Shown here: positions 33,520 to 41,391 of the stretch, piece after piece
How the letters are laid out: the number at the start of each line of letters is the position of its first letter
Position numbering within the stretch: position 1 is the first letter of the stretch
Assembly: GCA_947630085.1 (NCBI GenBank)
Contig: CANRGP010000010.1
Location: 1 to 41,705, forward strand
Length of the DNA stretch: 41,705 nucleotides
Reading direction: 5' to 3'
Origin: an uncultured Lachnospiraceae bacterium
Lineage (GTDB): Bacteria > Bacillota > Clostridia > Lachnospirales > Lachnospiraceae
The notes under the pieces: model-generated
What the model was told of the DNA's origin: nothing
What the model saw: only the letters and a program-made list of their open reading frames with translations
The model's database searches: none
Translations under genes and position numbers: made by a program

Positions 33520-34884
33520 TCAGTTCTTGAAGCTGTGTATCGGAGCGGGGATCCTCCCTCCCCGGTTCACGAAACGGTCACAGGCATATCCGTTGACGGG
33601 CATTACCGGCGCGTATCCCAAAAGCCCGCCGAACTCCGCCGTCTCTCCCACGCCCTTGCCGATCACCGGGATGAGCCTGACCGCCGTCGTCTTCTGGTTC
33701 ACCATGCCGATAGCGGCCTCGTCGGCGATAATCCCGGCGATGGCAGCGGGCGGGGTGTCTCCCGGAATGGCGATCATATCCAGTCCCACCGAGCAGACGC
33801 AGGTCATCGCCTCGAGCTTCTCCAGCGTCAGGGCTCCCACATTCACCGCGTCGATCATTCCCTGATCCTCGCTGACCGGAATAAACGCGCCGCTTAATCC
33901 TCCCACGTAGGAGGAGGCCATCACTCCGCCCTTCTTCACCTGGTCATTGAGCATCGCAAGCGCCGCCGTAGTCCCCGGAGCGCCCACCTTTTCCAGGCCG
34001 ATCTCCTCCAGGATCTCCGCCACGCTGTCCCCCACCGCAGGCGTCGGGGCCAGTGACAAATCAATAATGCCGAACGGAACGCCGAGACGTTTCGACGCTT
34101 CCTGAGCCACCAGCTGTCCCACACGGGTGATCTTGAACGCGGTCTTTTTGATGGTTTCGCAGAGTACCTCGAAGTTCTTTCCTCTGGCGGCCTTCAGGGC
34201 TTCCTTTACCACGCCCGGACCGCTGACGCCCACATTGATTATGGCGTCCGCCTCCGTCACGCCGTGGAACGCGCCCGCCATAAACGGATTGTCGTCCGGC
34301 GCGTTGCAGAACACCACCAGCTTGGCGCATCCCAGGCTGTCATACTTTTTTGTAGCTTCAGCCGTTTCCTTCACGATCTCTCCCATGAGGCGCACGGCAT
34401 CCATATTCAGGCCGGTCCTGGTGGAGCCCACGTTCACGGAGCTGCACACCTTCTCCGTCTCCGAAAGAGCCTGGGGAATGGAGCGGATCAGGTTCTCATC
34501 CGCCTCCGTCATACCCTTGCTCACAAGAGCCGAATACCCGCCGATAAAATTCACTCCCACCTCGTTGGCCGCCCGGTCCAGCGTCTTTGCGATGGTCACA
34601 AAATCCGAAGGCTTCCTGCAGGCGCACCCTCCGATCAGCGCGATGGGCGTCACCGAGATCCGCTTGTTGACGATCGGAACGCCAAAATCCCGGGCAATGG
34701 CCTCTCCTGTCGCTACCAGATCCTTCGCCTGGGTGGTGATGCGCCGGTAGATCTTTTCATTGAGAGCATCCAGATCCGAATCGCAGCATTCCAGGAGGCT
34801 GATTCCCATGGTGATGGTGCGCACATCCAGATTCTCCTTCTCGATCATCTGATTCGTCTCATTGACTTCAAAAATATTGATCAT
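33520..34884 (-). CDS. DUF711 / UPF0210 family protein
   Basis: 454 residues. Matches the UPF0210 (DUF711) family by its start [28 protein letters not shown], and the Gly/Ala-rich segments [11 protein letters not shown] and [14 protein letters not shown]. The fold is reported to resemble pyruvate formate-lyase-like barrels, but there is no C-terminal glycyl-radical motif, so it should not be a radical enzyme. Function is unknown. GAGGAG lies upstream of the ATG. The ACT-domain gene 15 bases before it is its constant partner in Firmicutes. Confidence 0.9.
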   Translation of the reverse strand: MINIFEVNETNQMIEKENLDVRTITMGISLLECCDSDLDALNEKIYRRITTQAKDLVATGEAIARDFGVPIVNKRISVTPIALIGGCACRKPSDFVTIAKTLDRAANEVGVNFIGGYSALVSKGMTEADENLIRSIPQALSETEKVCSSVNVGSTRTGLNMDAVRLMGEIVKETAEATKKYDSLGCAKLVVFCNAPDDNPFMAGAFHGVTEADAIINVGVSGPGVVKEALKAARGKNFEVLCETIKKTAFKITRVGQLVAQEASKRLGVPFGIIDLSLAPTPAVGDSVAEILEEIGLEKVGAPGTTAALAMLNDQVKKGGVMASSYVGGLSGAFIPVSEDQGMIDAVNVGALTLEKLEAMTCVCSVGLDMIAIPGDTPPAAIAGIIADEAAIGMVNQKTTAVRLIPVIGKGVGETAEFGGLLGYAPVMPVNGYACDRFVNRGGRIPAPIHSFKN

Positions 34885-34899
34885 AGCATATCTCCTCGC

Positions 34900-35172
34900 T
34901 CAGATCCGGTGCATCGCAGTGAAAATCTCTTCCCGCTGGCAGTGGATCCGGACACCGATATTTTCCCCGATCCTTTCCAGATCGCCCGTCATCTCCTCAA
35001 AGGGTTTCTCCGCCTGATTCACATCCACGATCATCATCATATTGAAATATTCCTGCACGATCGTCTGGGAAATGTCCAGAATGTTCACATGGTTCTCCGC
35101 CAGATACGTGCATACCTTCGCAATGATGCCTACCGTATCCTTTCCCACCACAGTAATGATTGCCTTGCTCAT
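34900..35172 (-). CDS. ACT-domain protein (UPF0237)
   Basis: 90 residues consisting of a single ACT domain: KAIITVVGKDTVGIIAKV then ENHVNILDISQTIVQEYF. ACT domains bind amino acids or other small ligands, usually as dimers, and this stand-alone form probably regulates or senses for the DUF711 protein encoded next. The ATG at 35170-35172 follows AAAAGGAG; an 11-residue longer frame is rejected. Confidence 0.9.
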   Translation of the reverse strand: MSKAIITVVGKDTVGIIAKVCTYLAENHVNILDISQTIVQEYFNMMMIVDVNQAEKPFEEMTGDLERIGENIGVRIHCQREEIFTAMHRI

Positions 35173-35224
35173 AGCCTGTCTCCTTTTCCCTCTCTCAAAC
35201 ATCACATTCGGCAGCCGTGCGCGT

Positions 35225-36022
35225 TTACAGCGTCACGATCTCCGACATCTCATCCCGCTTCGCCACCACGATCGAAAAGTCCGACGCCTTATACTCGCTG
35301 TCCCCCCGGTCGATCTCCAGCTTCACCGTCTCAAACGCCAGCTCCGGGTAATTGTTTGTCTTGCTCAGATGGCCCAGCATGATCTTTTTCAGATTGTCAT
35401 GAAGCAGATAGTTCAAAAGCCTCCCCGCGTTGTCATTGGATAAATGACCGTGATCGCTCAGAATCCGCCGCTTCAGATAATAGGGGTACGGCCCTGTCTC
35501 CAGCATCCGCACATCATGGTTGGACTCCAGAAGGATCGCGTCCAGCCCCTGCAGATGGTCGATGATATACTGATCATAATGGCCCATGTCGGTAGCCACC
35601 GCAACGGATCTTCTGCCCGACCGGATCCGGTATCCCACCGGGTCCGCCGCATCATGGTCGATGCGAAACGCCAGGATCGTCAAGTCGCCCACCGAAAAAT
35701 CGGCGTCCGGCGATATCGGGTGCAAAAGCGCATCGGGGTACTCCCCCAGCCCGCCCGTGCATTTCAGCTCACGCAGCGTCGCTTCCGTCCCGTAAACCGG
35801 CGTATGAAAGCGCCGGGCCATCACTCCCAGCCCCTTGATATGGTCCGAATGCTCATGGGTGATTACAATAGCGTCCAGATCTCTGCCGCTCAGTCCGATG
35901 TCATTCAGCCCCGCCTCGATCCTTTTTCCGCTGATCCCCGCATCCACCAGAATATGCGTGTCGTCGGAGCCCACGTAAATACAGTTGCCGCTGCTTCCGC
36001 TGGCAATACTTACCAATCTCAT
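35225..36022 (-). CDS. walJ: MBL-fold hydrolase, WalJ/YycJ type
   Basis: 265 residues. Metallo-beta-lactamase fold with THEHSDHIKGL (metal motif H-x-H-x-D-H), SNHD and a late GHLSKTN. The start SIASGSSGNCIYV is typical of the YycJ/WalJ subfamily, which has been linked to DNA end processing and to cell-wall homeostasis with WalKR. Here it is not beside walKR but between coaE and the ACT gene, in the polA unit, which fits a DNA-repair role better. AAGGGG precedes the ATG. Confidence 0.88.
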   Translation of the reverse strand: MRLVSIASGSSGNCIYVGSDDTHILVDAGISGKRIEAGLNDIGLSGRDLDAIVITHEHSDHIKGLGVMARRFHTPVYGTEATLRELKCTGGLGEYPDALLHPISPDADFSVGDLTILAFRIDHDAADPVGYRIRSGRRSVAVATDMGHYDQYIIDHLQGLDAILLESNHDVRMLETGPYPYYLKRRILSDHGHLSNDNAGRLLNYLLHDNLKKIMLGHLSKTNNYPELAFETVKLEIDRGDSEYKASDFSIVVAKRDEMSEIVTL

Positions 36023-36059
36023 ATCCTGCCCCTTATCTGAATGTTCCGGAGAAGATCTC

Positions 36060-36677
36060 CTATGATGCGGTCCGCCCTTTTCCCAGGATCTCCCCGATCT
36101 GTCTCTTCAGTTCTTCTTCTCCGCCGCTGTTGTCGAGCACACGGTCGGCCATCTCACGGAATTCCCTGTCGGAGGGCTGCCGCTTCATTACGGAAAGGCA
36201 TTTCTCCCGGGAATATCCGCGGCTCTCCATCAGTCTTGCGATCCGCACCTCATCCAGGGTATAAACATACCACACTTCATCGTAAATGTCACCCGTTTTT
36301 TTATCGGGAAGAGCCGTTTCCACCACAAGGACCGGCTCCGGGCCGTCCGGGCGCGATGCGCTTTGCTCCCTCCACCTTCCGATCCGCCTGTGGATCTCCG
36401 CCCATACCAGCGGATGAATGATCCGGTTTACCGTTTCCAGCGCTTTTTCATCGGAAAAAATCCGGGCGGCAAGTCCCGCCCTGTCGATCTCGCCGTCTTC
36501 ATCCAGGATACCGCTTCCAAAAGCCTCCAGAAGACCCAGATAACCGGACTTTCCCTTTTTCTCCAGCTTCTTTGCCGTCTGATCGGTCCCGATCACATCG
36601 GCTCCGTATTCCTCCGAAAGGATCCGAAGCGCCGTGCTCTTTCCGCTTCCGACCCCGCCCGTCAGTTCAATCACCAT
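36060..36677 (-). CDS. coaE: Dephospho-CoA kinase
   Basis: 205 residues. Adds the 3'-phosphate in the last step of coenzyme A synthesis. P-loop GGVGSGKST near 6-14, the substrate motif GADVIGTDQTAKK, and HPLVWAEI are conserved. The ATG at 36675-36677 follows AAGGAG 6 bases upstream; nine extra N-terminal residues of a longer frame are rejected. It lies 35 bases after polA, an order common in Firmicutes. Confidence 0.95.
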   Translation of the reverse strand: MVIELTGGVGSGKSTALRILSEEYGADVIGTDQTAKKLEKKGKSGYLGLLEAFGSGILDEDGEIDRAGLAARIFSDEKALETVNRIIHPLVWAEIHRRIGRWREQSASRPDGPEPVLVVETALPDKKTGDIYDEVWYVYTLDEVRIARLMESRGYSREKCLSVMKRQPSDREFREMADRVLDNSGGEEELKRQIGEILGKGRTAS

Positions 36678-36712
36678 GCCGCGCTCCTTTTTATGCCTTC
36701 GCATCCCCGGCT

Positions 36713-39358
36713 TTACTTCGCGTCAAGCCAGGTGTCTCCCATATGGACCTCCACCTCCAGGGACACCCGGAGCCGCGCGGCAGACCGCATTTTCTCTTCC
36801 AGGATCCGCTTCACATCGTCTGCCTCGTCCCGGGCCGCCTCTACCAGGAGCTCATCGTGTACCTGCAGAACAATGCGCGACCTCATATTTCTGTCCCGAA
36901 GTTCCTTATCGACCGCGATCATCGCGATCTTCATGATATCGGCCGCCGTTCCCTGTATGGGAGAATTCATGGCTACCCGCTCTCCGAACTGCCGCCTCAT
37001 AAAATTCCCGTCCTTCATTTCCGGTATCGGCCTGCGCCTCCCGTACATCGTCGTCACATAGCCCTGTTCCTTCCCCAGTCTCACCTGTTCGTCCAGGAAC
37101 CGTCTCACTCCCGGATAGGTGTCAAAATATCCGGCAATATACTGCTCCGCCTCTTTGCGGCTTATGCTCAGATCTTCACTGAGGCCGAAAGCGCTGATCC
37201 CGTAGACAATACCGAAGTTCACCGCCTTCGCGTTCCGCCTCTGCAGAGGCGTTACCTGGTCAAGGGGGATGTGGAAAACCTGCGAAGCGGTGATCGCATG
37301 AATATCCTGCGCCTCCCCGTAGGCCCGGATCAGCCTCTCGTCCCCCGACATATGGGCCAGGATCCGGAGCTCGATCTGGGAATAATCCGCATCGACAAAC
37401 ACAAAGCCGTCCTCCGGCACAAAGACCTTGCGGATCCGCCTCCCCTGCTCCATCCTGACGGGAATGTTCTGAAGATTGGGTTCCGTGCTGCTGATGCGTC
37501 CCGTGGCGGTAATGGTCTGGTTAAAAGTTCCGTGGATCCTCCCGTCCTCCCGGATATACCCGGAAAGTCCTTCCGCATATGTGGAATACAGCTTGGCAAG
37601 CTGCCGGTAATCCAGTATCTTTTTCACAACCGGGTATTCTGCGGCAAGCTTCTCCAGCACGTCCGCCGCCGTGGAATATCCGGTCTTTGTCTTTTTCCCG
37701 TGAGGAAGCTCCATCTTCTCAAACAGGATCTCCCCCAGCTGCCTGGGGGAATTGATGTTGAATTCTCCTCCGGCAAGATCGTAGATCTCTTTCTGCAGGC
37801 AGTCGATCTGCGCCTTCAGATCCTTTCCATACTCCCGGAGCGAATCCTTCTCCACACGGACTCCGGCCGCTTCCATATGGCGCAGGCTGTAGATCAGAGG
37901 CATCTCGATATCCGTAAACAGATCCCACATTCCCGTCTCTTCCAGCTTCTCCCGAAGCACGTCGGCGGATCTCAGAGCCACATATCCCAGATACCCCAGG
38001 CACCTCCCGCCCGCGCCGCCGCTTTCTTCCAGCGTCGCCGCGATCGAAGCCTTCCCCAGAAGATCGGACCGGGAGGGAAGGATCATATCCAGGTGATCCC
38101 TGGCAATATCGTCATAATCGTAAGCATCCTTCAGCGGGTTCAGAAGATAGGCCGCCACCTCCGCGTCAACAGCCGGACTGCCGTAGTCGATCCCCAGATA
38201 GGGGAGCTGCGCTTTAAGGCCCACGGTAACCGCTCTTGCGGCGGAAAGGATCATGTCGGTCAGCCGGCCGGCAAGCCGGCTGCCGGTCAGCGTTTCTCCC
38301 GCCGTGATCACATAACAGTCATTTTCCCCAAAACAGAGCGAGATCCCTTTTACCTCCTCCCCGTCGGCGGCAAGCGCAAATCCCAAAAGCCCGCTCTCCG
38401 TCTCCGCCGCGGCGCGGGCAAATATTTCCTCTGCTTTTTCCGGATCGGAGACAAAAACAAAGCGTTCCTCCGCCGGGGAGGACGTCCGGGCCGACAGATC
38501 AAATCGGGAAAGCAGGGATTTCAGCTCCAGCCGCTGCATGATGCGGTACGCCTCCGGCGTATACAGATTCCCGATCTCCATATCCGCATAGGAAAAGCCG
38601 ATGGGACAGTCCGTACAGATCGTCGCGAGCTTCTTGCTCATCTGCGCCATATCATAATGCTCCCGCAGGGCATTCTGCGCCTTCGGAGGACGGATCTCTT
38701 CCAGATGGGCATAGGCATTTTCGATGGAATGGTAGGCAGAGATCAGGCTGACGGCCGTTTTCTCGCCGATCCCCGGAACTCCGGGAATGTTGTCCGAGGC
38801 ATCTCCCATCAGAGCCTTCACGTCGATGAACTCCTGCGGAGTCACCCCGTAATCCCTGAGGACATCCTCCGGATAGTAATCCTTCACTTCGGTCCCGCTT
38901 TTGTTGGTACGCGGAATCCGGATCTTGATATGCGGGCCGGCCAGCTGCAGAAGATCCCGGTCCCCGGACACAACGGATACTTCAACCCCGTTCGCCGCGT
39001 TTTTCCCGGCAAGCGTTCCCAGAATATCGTCCGCCTCATATCCGGCAAGAGTCATCACCGGAACCCCCATTGCGGCAAGAATGTCCTGAATAAGCGGAAC
39101 CTGTTCATGAAGCTCCTCCGGCATCCCCTTCCGGGTTCCCTTGTATTCCGGGTACATCTTATGGCGGAACGTCGGCTCCCTCATGTCAAAGGCCACGGCC
39201 AGGTGATCCGCCTTCTCCTCCTCCAGTATCTTAAACATAATATTGAGGAACCCGTACACCGCATTGGTGTGAAGTCCCTCGGCATTGGTCAGCATGGGAA
39301 CCCCATAAAAAGCCCGGTTCAAAATGCTGTGTCCGTCTATAAGCACCAGTTTGTCCAT
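36713..39358 (-). CDS. polA: DNA polymerase I
   Basis: 881 residues. The 5' nuclease domain (1 to about 290) has LVLIDGHSILNRAFYG and VSVVSGDRDLLQL. The polymerase domain has motif A DADYSQIELR (about 656-665), motif B RRNAKAVNFGIVYG (about 707-720) and motif C QVHDELLVEA (about 832-841). The middle domain, where 3'-5' proofreading should be, lacks the acidic DxE pair (ESGLLGFALAADG) and the second-motif Asp (GLKAQLPYLG), so proofreading is probably absent, as in Bacillus enzymes. The ATG at 39356-39358 follows GGAGTG; the longer frame is rejected. It heads repair and replication functions in the long operon. Confidence 0.97.
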   Translation of the reverse strand: MDKLVLIDGHSILNRAFYGVPMLTNAEGLHTNAVYGFLNIMFKILEEEKADHLAVAFDMREPTFRHKMYPEYKGTRKGMPEELHEQVPLIQDILAAMGVPVMTLAGYEADDILGTLAGKNAANGVEVSVVSGDRDLLQLAGPHIKIRIPRTNKSGTEVKDYYPEDVLRDYGVTPQEFIDVKALMGDASDNIPGVPGIGEKTAVSLISAYHSIENAYAHLEEIRPPKAQNALREHYDMAQMSKKLATICTDCPIGFSYADMEIGNLYTPEAYRIMQRLELKSLLSRFDLSARTSSPAEERFVFVSDPEKAEEIFARAAAETESGLLGFALAADGEEVKGISLCFGENDCYVITAGETLTGSRLAGRLTDMILSAARAVTVGLKAQLPYLGIDYGSPAVDAEVAAYLLNPLKDAYDYDDIARDHLDMILPSRSDLLGKASIAATLEESGGAGGRCLGYLGYVALRSADVLREKLEETGMWDLFTDIEMPLIYSLRHMEAAGVRVEKDSLREYGKDLKAQIDCLQKEIYDLAGGEFNINSPRQLGEILFEKMELPHGKKTKTGYSTAADVLEKLAAEYPVVKKILDYRQLAKLYSTYAEGLSGYIREDGRIHGTFNQTITATGRISSTEPNLQNIPVRMEQGRRIRKVFVPEDGFVFVDADYSQIELRILAHMSGDERLIRAYGEAQDIHAITASQVFHIPLDQVTPLQRRNAKAVNFGIVYGISAFGLSEDLSISRKEAEQYIAGYFDTYPGVRRFLDEQVRLGKEQGYVTTMYGRRRPIPEMKDGNFMRRQFGERVAMNSPIQGTAADIMKIAMIAVDKELRDRNMRSRIVLQVHDELLVEAARDEADDVKRILEEKMRSAARLRVSLEVEVHMGDTWLDAK

Positions 39359-39450
39359 ACCATCAATCACTCCATTCCGGTTCTTGTTTGCGGCGTTCGT
39401 CCATGACGCCGTTTCCCGCCTGGCCCTGTCCGCCTCTCCCACAGAGAGGC

Positions 39451-39798
39451 TCAGAACAGTCCCGCCTGCCACCAGAGCCGGAACTGCAGGATCAGCATCG
39501 CGAAGATTCCCAGCACCGCCAGCGTATCCGCGGCGTACCGGGCCACCTCCAGAACCGTTCCGCGAAAGATCCGCCTCCTGGCAGCCTGAATATCGGCTTC
39601 CATCTCTCCCTTTATGTTGCTGCTTCCCATATCGTCGCTGAGCTGCCGGATACCGGCTTCGACGGTATAGTAGATCTCCAGCTCCTCGCGGCAGTTGTCG
39701 CAGGCATCAATATGATCCAGAAATTCCGCCGCCGTTCCGTCATCCAGTTCTTCATGGATAAAGGGAATCACCAGCGACTCCGCTTCCCTGCAGGTCAT
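39451..39798 (-). CDS. zf-HC2 (anti-sigma-like) single-pass membrane protein
   Basis: 115 residues. The N-terminal zinc-binding helix pattern of anti-sigma factors is present: Cys3, then His29-x3-Cys33-x2-Cys36 (HIDACDNC). One membrane helix lies at about 85-105. In anti-sigma factors this domain holds an ECF sigma factor, but no sigma gene is adjacent. It is the first gene before polA, 92 bases away. GGAGGAGGT precedes the ATG; the 26 extra residues of the longer frame run over the promoter. Confidence 0.82.
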   Translation of the reverse strand: MTCREAESLVIPFIHEELDDGTAAEFLDHIDACDNCREELEIYYTVEAGIRQLSDDMGSSNIKGEMEADIQAARRRIFRGTVLEVARYAADTLAVLGIFAMLILQFRLWWQAGLF

Positions 39799-39829
39799 GG
39801 AACCGCACCTCCTCCGGTTTGCTTCTTTT

Positions 39830-39858
39830 ATCATACAACAGAACATCCGAATTTTCAA
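39830..39858 (-). promoter_or_regulatory. Promoter of the zf-HC2-polA unit
   Basis: Minus-strand TTGAAA (39853-39858), 17 bases, TATGAT (39830-39835), 32 bases before the start codon. No other convincing promoter is seen until the MATE gene. Confidence 0.65.
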
Positions 39859-39966
39859 TGTTTTCTCCCGGAGCAAATTGCTGCGGCAAATATAACTCGA
39901 GAAGAGATGTTCTTACTGTCAGCCGCCGGCCCCACGGATATTCATACATTCCGAACCGGACGCCTG

Positions 39967-40131
39967 TCAATTTAGAGCATGAAAAAGAGACCGTTCAATA
40001 ACCATTTCTTTGCACTCCCATTCTTCACCCAGAACATAATACGTTTCTGTCGTGTCAAGAACTACATCTCTAAAGCCGACGGCTTTATAACAGTAATAAG
40101 CCGGATCCGTCACTCTCGCTTTATAATACAT
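39967..40131 (-). pseudogene. 54-residue stub of a GNAT acetyltransferase
   Basis: A short frame absent from longer-ORF searches. It has an ATG, GAGGTG 10 bases upstream, and residues such as YYCYKAVGFRDV, then YYVLGEEWECKEMVIE. This is the C-terminal beta5-alpha4-beta6 end of RimJ/RimL-like acetyltransferases (the CYKxxGF and GEEWxCxEM pattern). The acetyl-CoA motif and everything before it are missing, and an in-frame stop lies four codons upstream. It is most likely a gene remnant that happens to keep a start site; expression as a small protein is possible but not supported. Confidence 0.65.
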
Positions 40132-40140
40132 TTCGTATGA

Positions 40141-40371
40141 TCACCTCATAACTTTTGGTTTGTTCTTAAATATATTTTTATCCAGAAATTCCCAGTCTAT
40201 TATTTTTGTTTTCTTTTTCTGCTTTGATAAAATCATGGTAAACTTCTTTTCTCCTGGAAGATGGGAGACCATAAAAATCAAACAAATTTCTCATATACTT
40301 CGACATAGCAGCAGCATTTTCTTTATCTTCTTTTGATTCAAATATCTTTTAATTTCTAAATATTTGTCCAT
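40141..40371 (-). pseudogene. Broken N-terminal fragment of an AlkD-type DNA alkylation repair gene
   Basis: Three frames must be joined to read it. From the ATG at 40369-40371: MDKYLEIKRY; then, after a lost base, FESKEDKENAAAMSKYMRN followed by LFDFYGLPSSRRKEVYHDFI; then, after a second shift, IDWEFLDKN and a stop at 40141. The N-terminal AAAMSKYM...FGLPS-x-x-R pattern is that of AlkD/AlkC HEAT-repeat glycosylases (DNA alkylation repair family). The family has about 220-240 residues, so some two thirds are missing. The run directly abuts the acetyltransferase stub. A decayed gene. Confidence 0.7.
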
Positions 40372-40379
40372 GACCTCAA

Positions 40380-40628
40380 ATCTCCTATTAAATTTGCCGT
40401 CCCCTTGAACACTCAAACACGGAGCGCAAAATCACGGCTGTCCCGAATGGGAAAACAAGCAAATCCGGTGAGTACCCACCTGCTTCTTTCGTGGGATTCC
40501 CACACCCTTTTTATTTTCGTTTCTGAGAAAAGCCCGCTGGCTTTTCTCCGGGGAGCCGGTGTGTCAACGGTCTGTTTCTCGGTATTCAAGTTTAATCGGT
40601 GGAGCTATAAACGAGAAGTTATATGAAA
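40380..40628. other. Hairpin-bearing non-coding stretch
   Basis: No credible gene in these 249 bases. The strongest element is a perfect 10-base stem with a 4-base loop, GAGAAAAGCC (40525-40534) and GGCTTTTCTC (40539-40548). A smaller GTGGG/CCCAC hairpin lies near 40490-40502, and further short pairings surround them. The stem could end transcription of the DinB-like gene, but no T-run of note follows on either strand. A structured RNA or the worn end of a mobile element are alternatives. The wider gap 39799-40628 otherwise holds the promoter and two pseudogenes listed separately. Confidence 0.45.
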
Positions 40629-41336
40629 TTATATATTGAACAGGAATACATTTGGCACAGCGTCGGAGCCAAAGGTCTTTACCGCCATTCTATACATAGC
40701 CTTTGCATGGATCCTGTCGTGCCATATAAAGCGTCTCAACACTTTTCTTAACGACCACTCTTCGTCATAGCTACCAAGAAAAACTGTATTTTTCAGGAAA
40801 TCAGACCGGCTTTCGAGTGCGGCAAATCCGCGCTCCCTGCATTCTAAGATTGTGCCTTCGTTATCCGCAGAAACGCCTATCTCATCGAAATAATATTCAT
40901 TGACGTTCTTTGTATGCTCGTACATCTCAAACGCCGTGCGAGGAACCTGCCCGTAGAATGTTTCTCTTGCCTGAAGACAGCTTTTATTTTTATCGGGTAT
41001 TGTCTGATACAGCGTCAAAAAATCATGTGCAGACTTTAATGCAAGCGCTTTCAGGTCGGCATACTCTGACGGGCTTAATTCTTCACGTTCGGTATCAAAA
41101 ATGACGTCGGAATCGGCGTCGGAAACGGTCAGCTCGGACTGCTTTTCCTGAACTATTTCAAGCTCAAAAGAGTCCGGCACAACACCGCATTGCCACAACA
41201 GATAGGATCTAATCTCGGCAGGCATTTTCCGAAGCGCCAGATCTTTGGACGCTCCTCTTGTAAATGCTCCGGCAAAGTTATCCGCATACAAAATACTGTC
41301 GTCGCCGTTATGTTCCCATACGCATCTTATTTTCAC
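40629..41336 (-). CDS. DinB-like fold protein of unknown function
   Basis: 235 residues. The N-terminal 65 residues are a small alpha/beta part (IRCVWEHNGDDSILYADN) that I do not recognise. The C-terminal 150 residues look helical and end with RRFIWHDRIHAKAMYRMA, where the two histidines match the DinB/YfiT-type metal site that closes a four-helix bundle; an earlier partner histidine may be in MYEHTKNVNEYYF. DinB-fold proteins include thiol S-transferases and metal-dependent hydrolases. It starts at a GTG with AAGGAG 10 bases upstream. Its codons are AT-richer than those of the polA side. Confidence 0.7.
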   Translation of the reverse strand: MKIRCVWEHNGDDSILYADNFAGAFTRGASKDLALRKMPAEIRSYLLWQCGVVPDSFELEIVQEKQSELTVSDADSDVIFDTEREELSPSEYADLKALALKSAHDFLTLYQTIPDKNKSCLQARETFYGQVPRTAFEMYEHTKNVNEYYFDEIGVSADNEGTILECRERGFAALESRSDFLKNTVFLGSYDEEWSLRKVLRRFIWHDRIHAKAMYRMAVKTFGSDAVPNVFLFNI

Positions 41337-41391
41337 GAATAAATCTCTCCTTATAGATTTCGATTTTCTATTCGGGAATTTGCATTTGAAA

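Noticed and set aside
36572-39406. Open frame of more than 900 codons on the plus strand opposite polA
   Set aside because: Same effect; the minus strand carries all polymerase motifs and the plus translation is Arg/His/Pro-rich without domains.
39752-39970. Minus-strand frame of 72 codons over the zf-HC2 start and promoter
   Set aside because: Starts at TTG without a clear ribosome binding site and overlaps a well-supported promoter and gene start; could be a further remnant but there is no family match.
40405-40626. Plus-strand frame of 73 codons in the hairpin stretch
   Set aside because: Starts at TTG without a ribosome binding site, crosses several hairpins and has no recognisable protein features.
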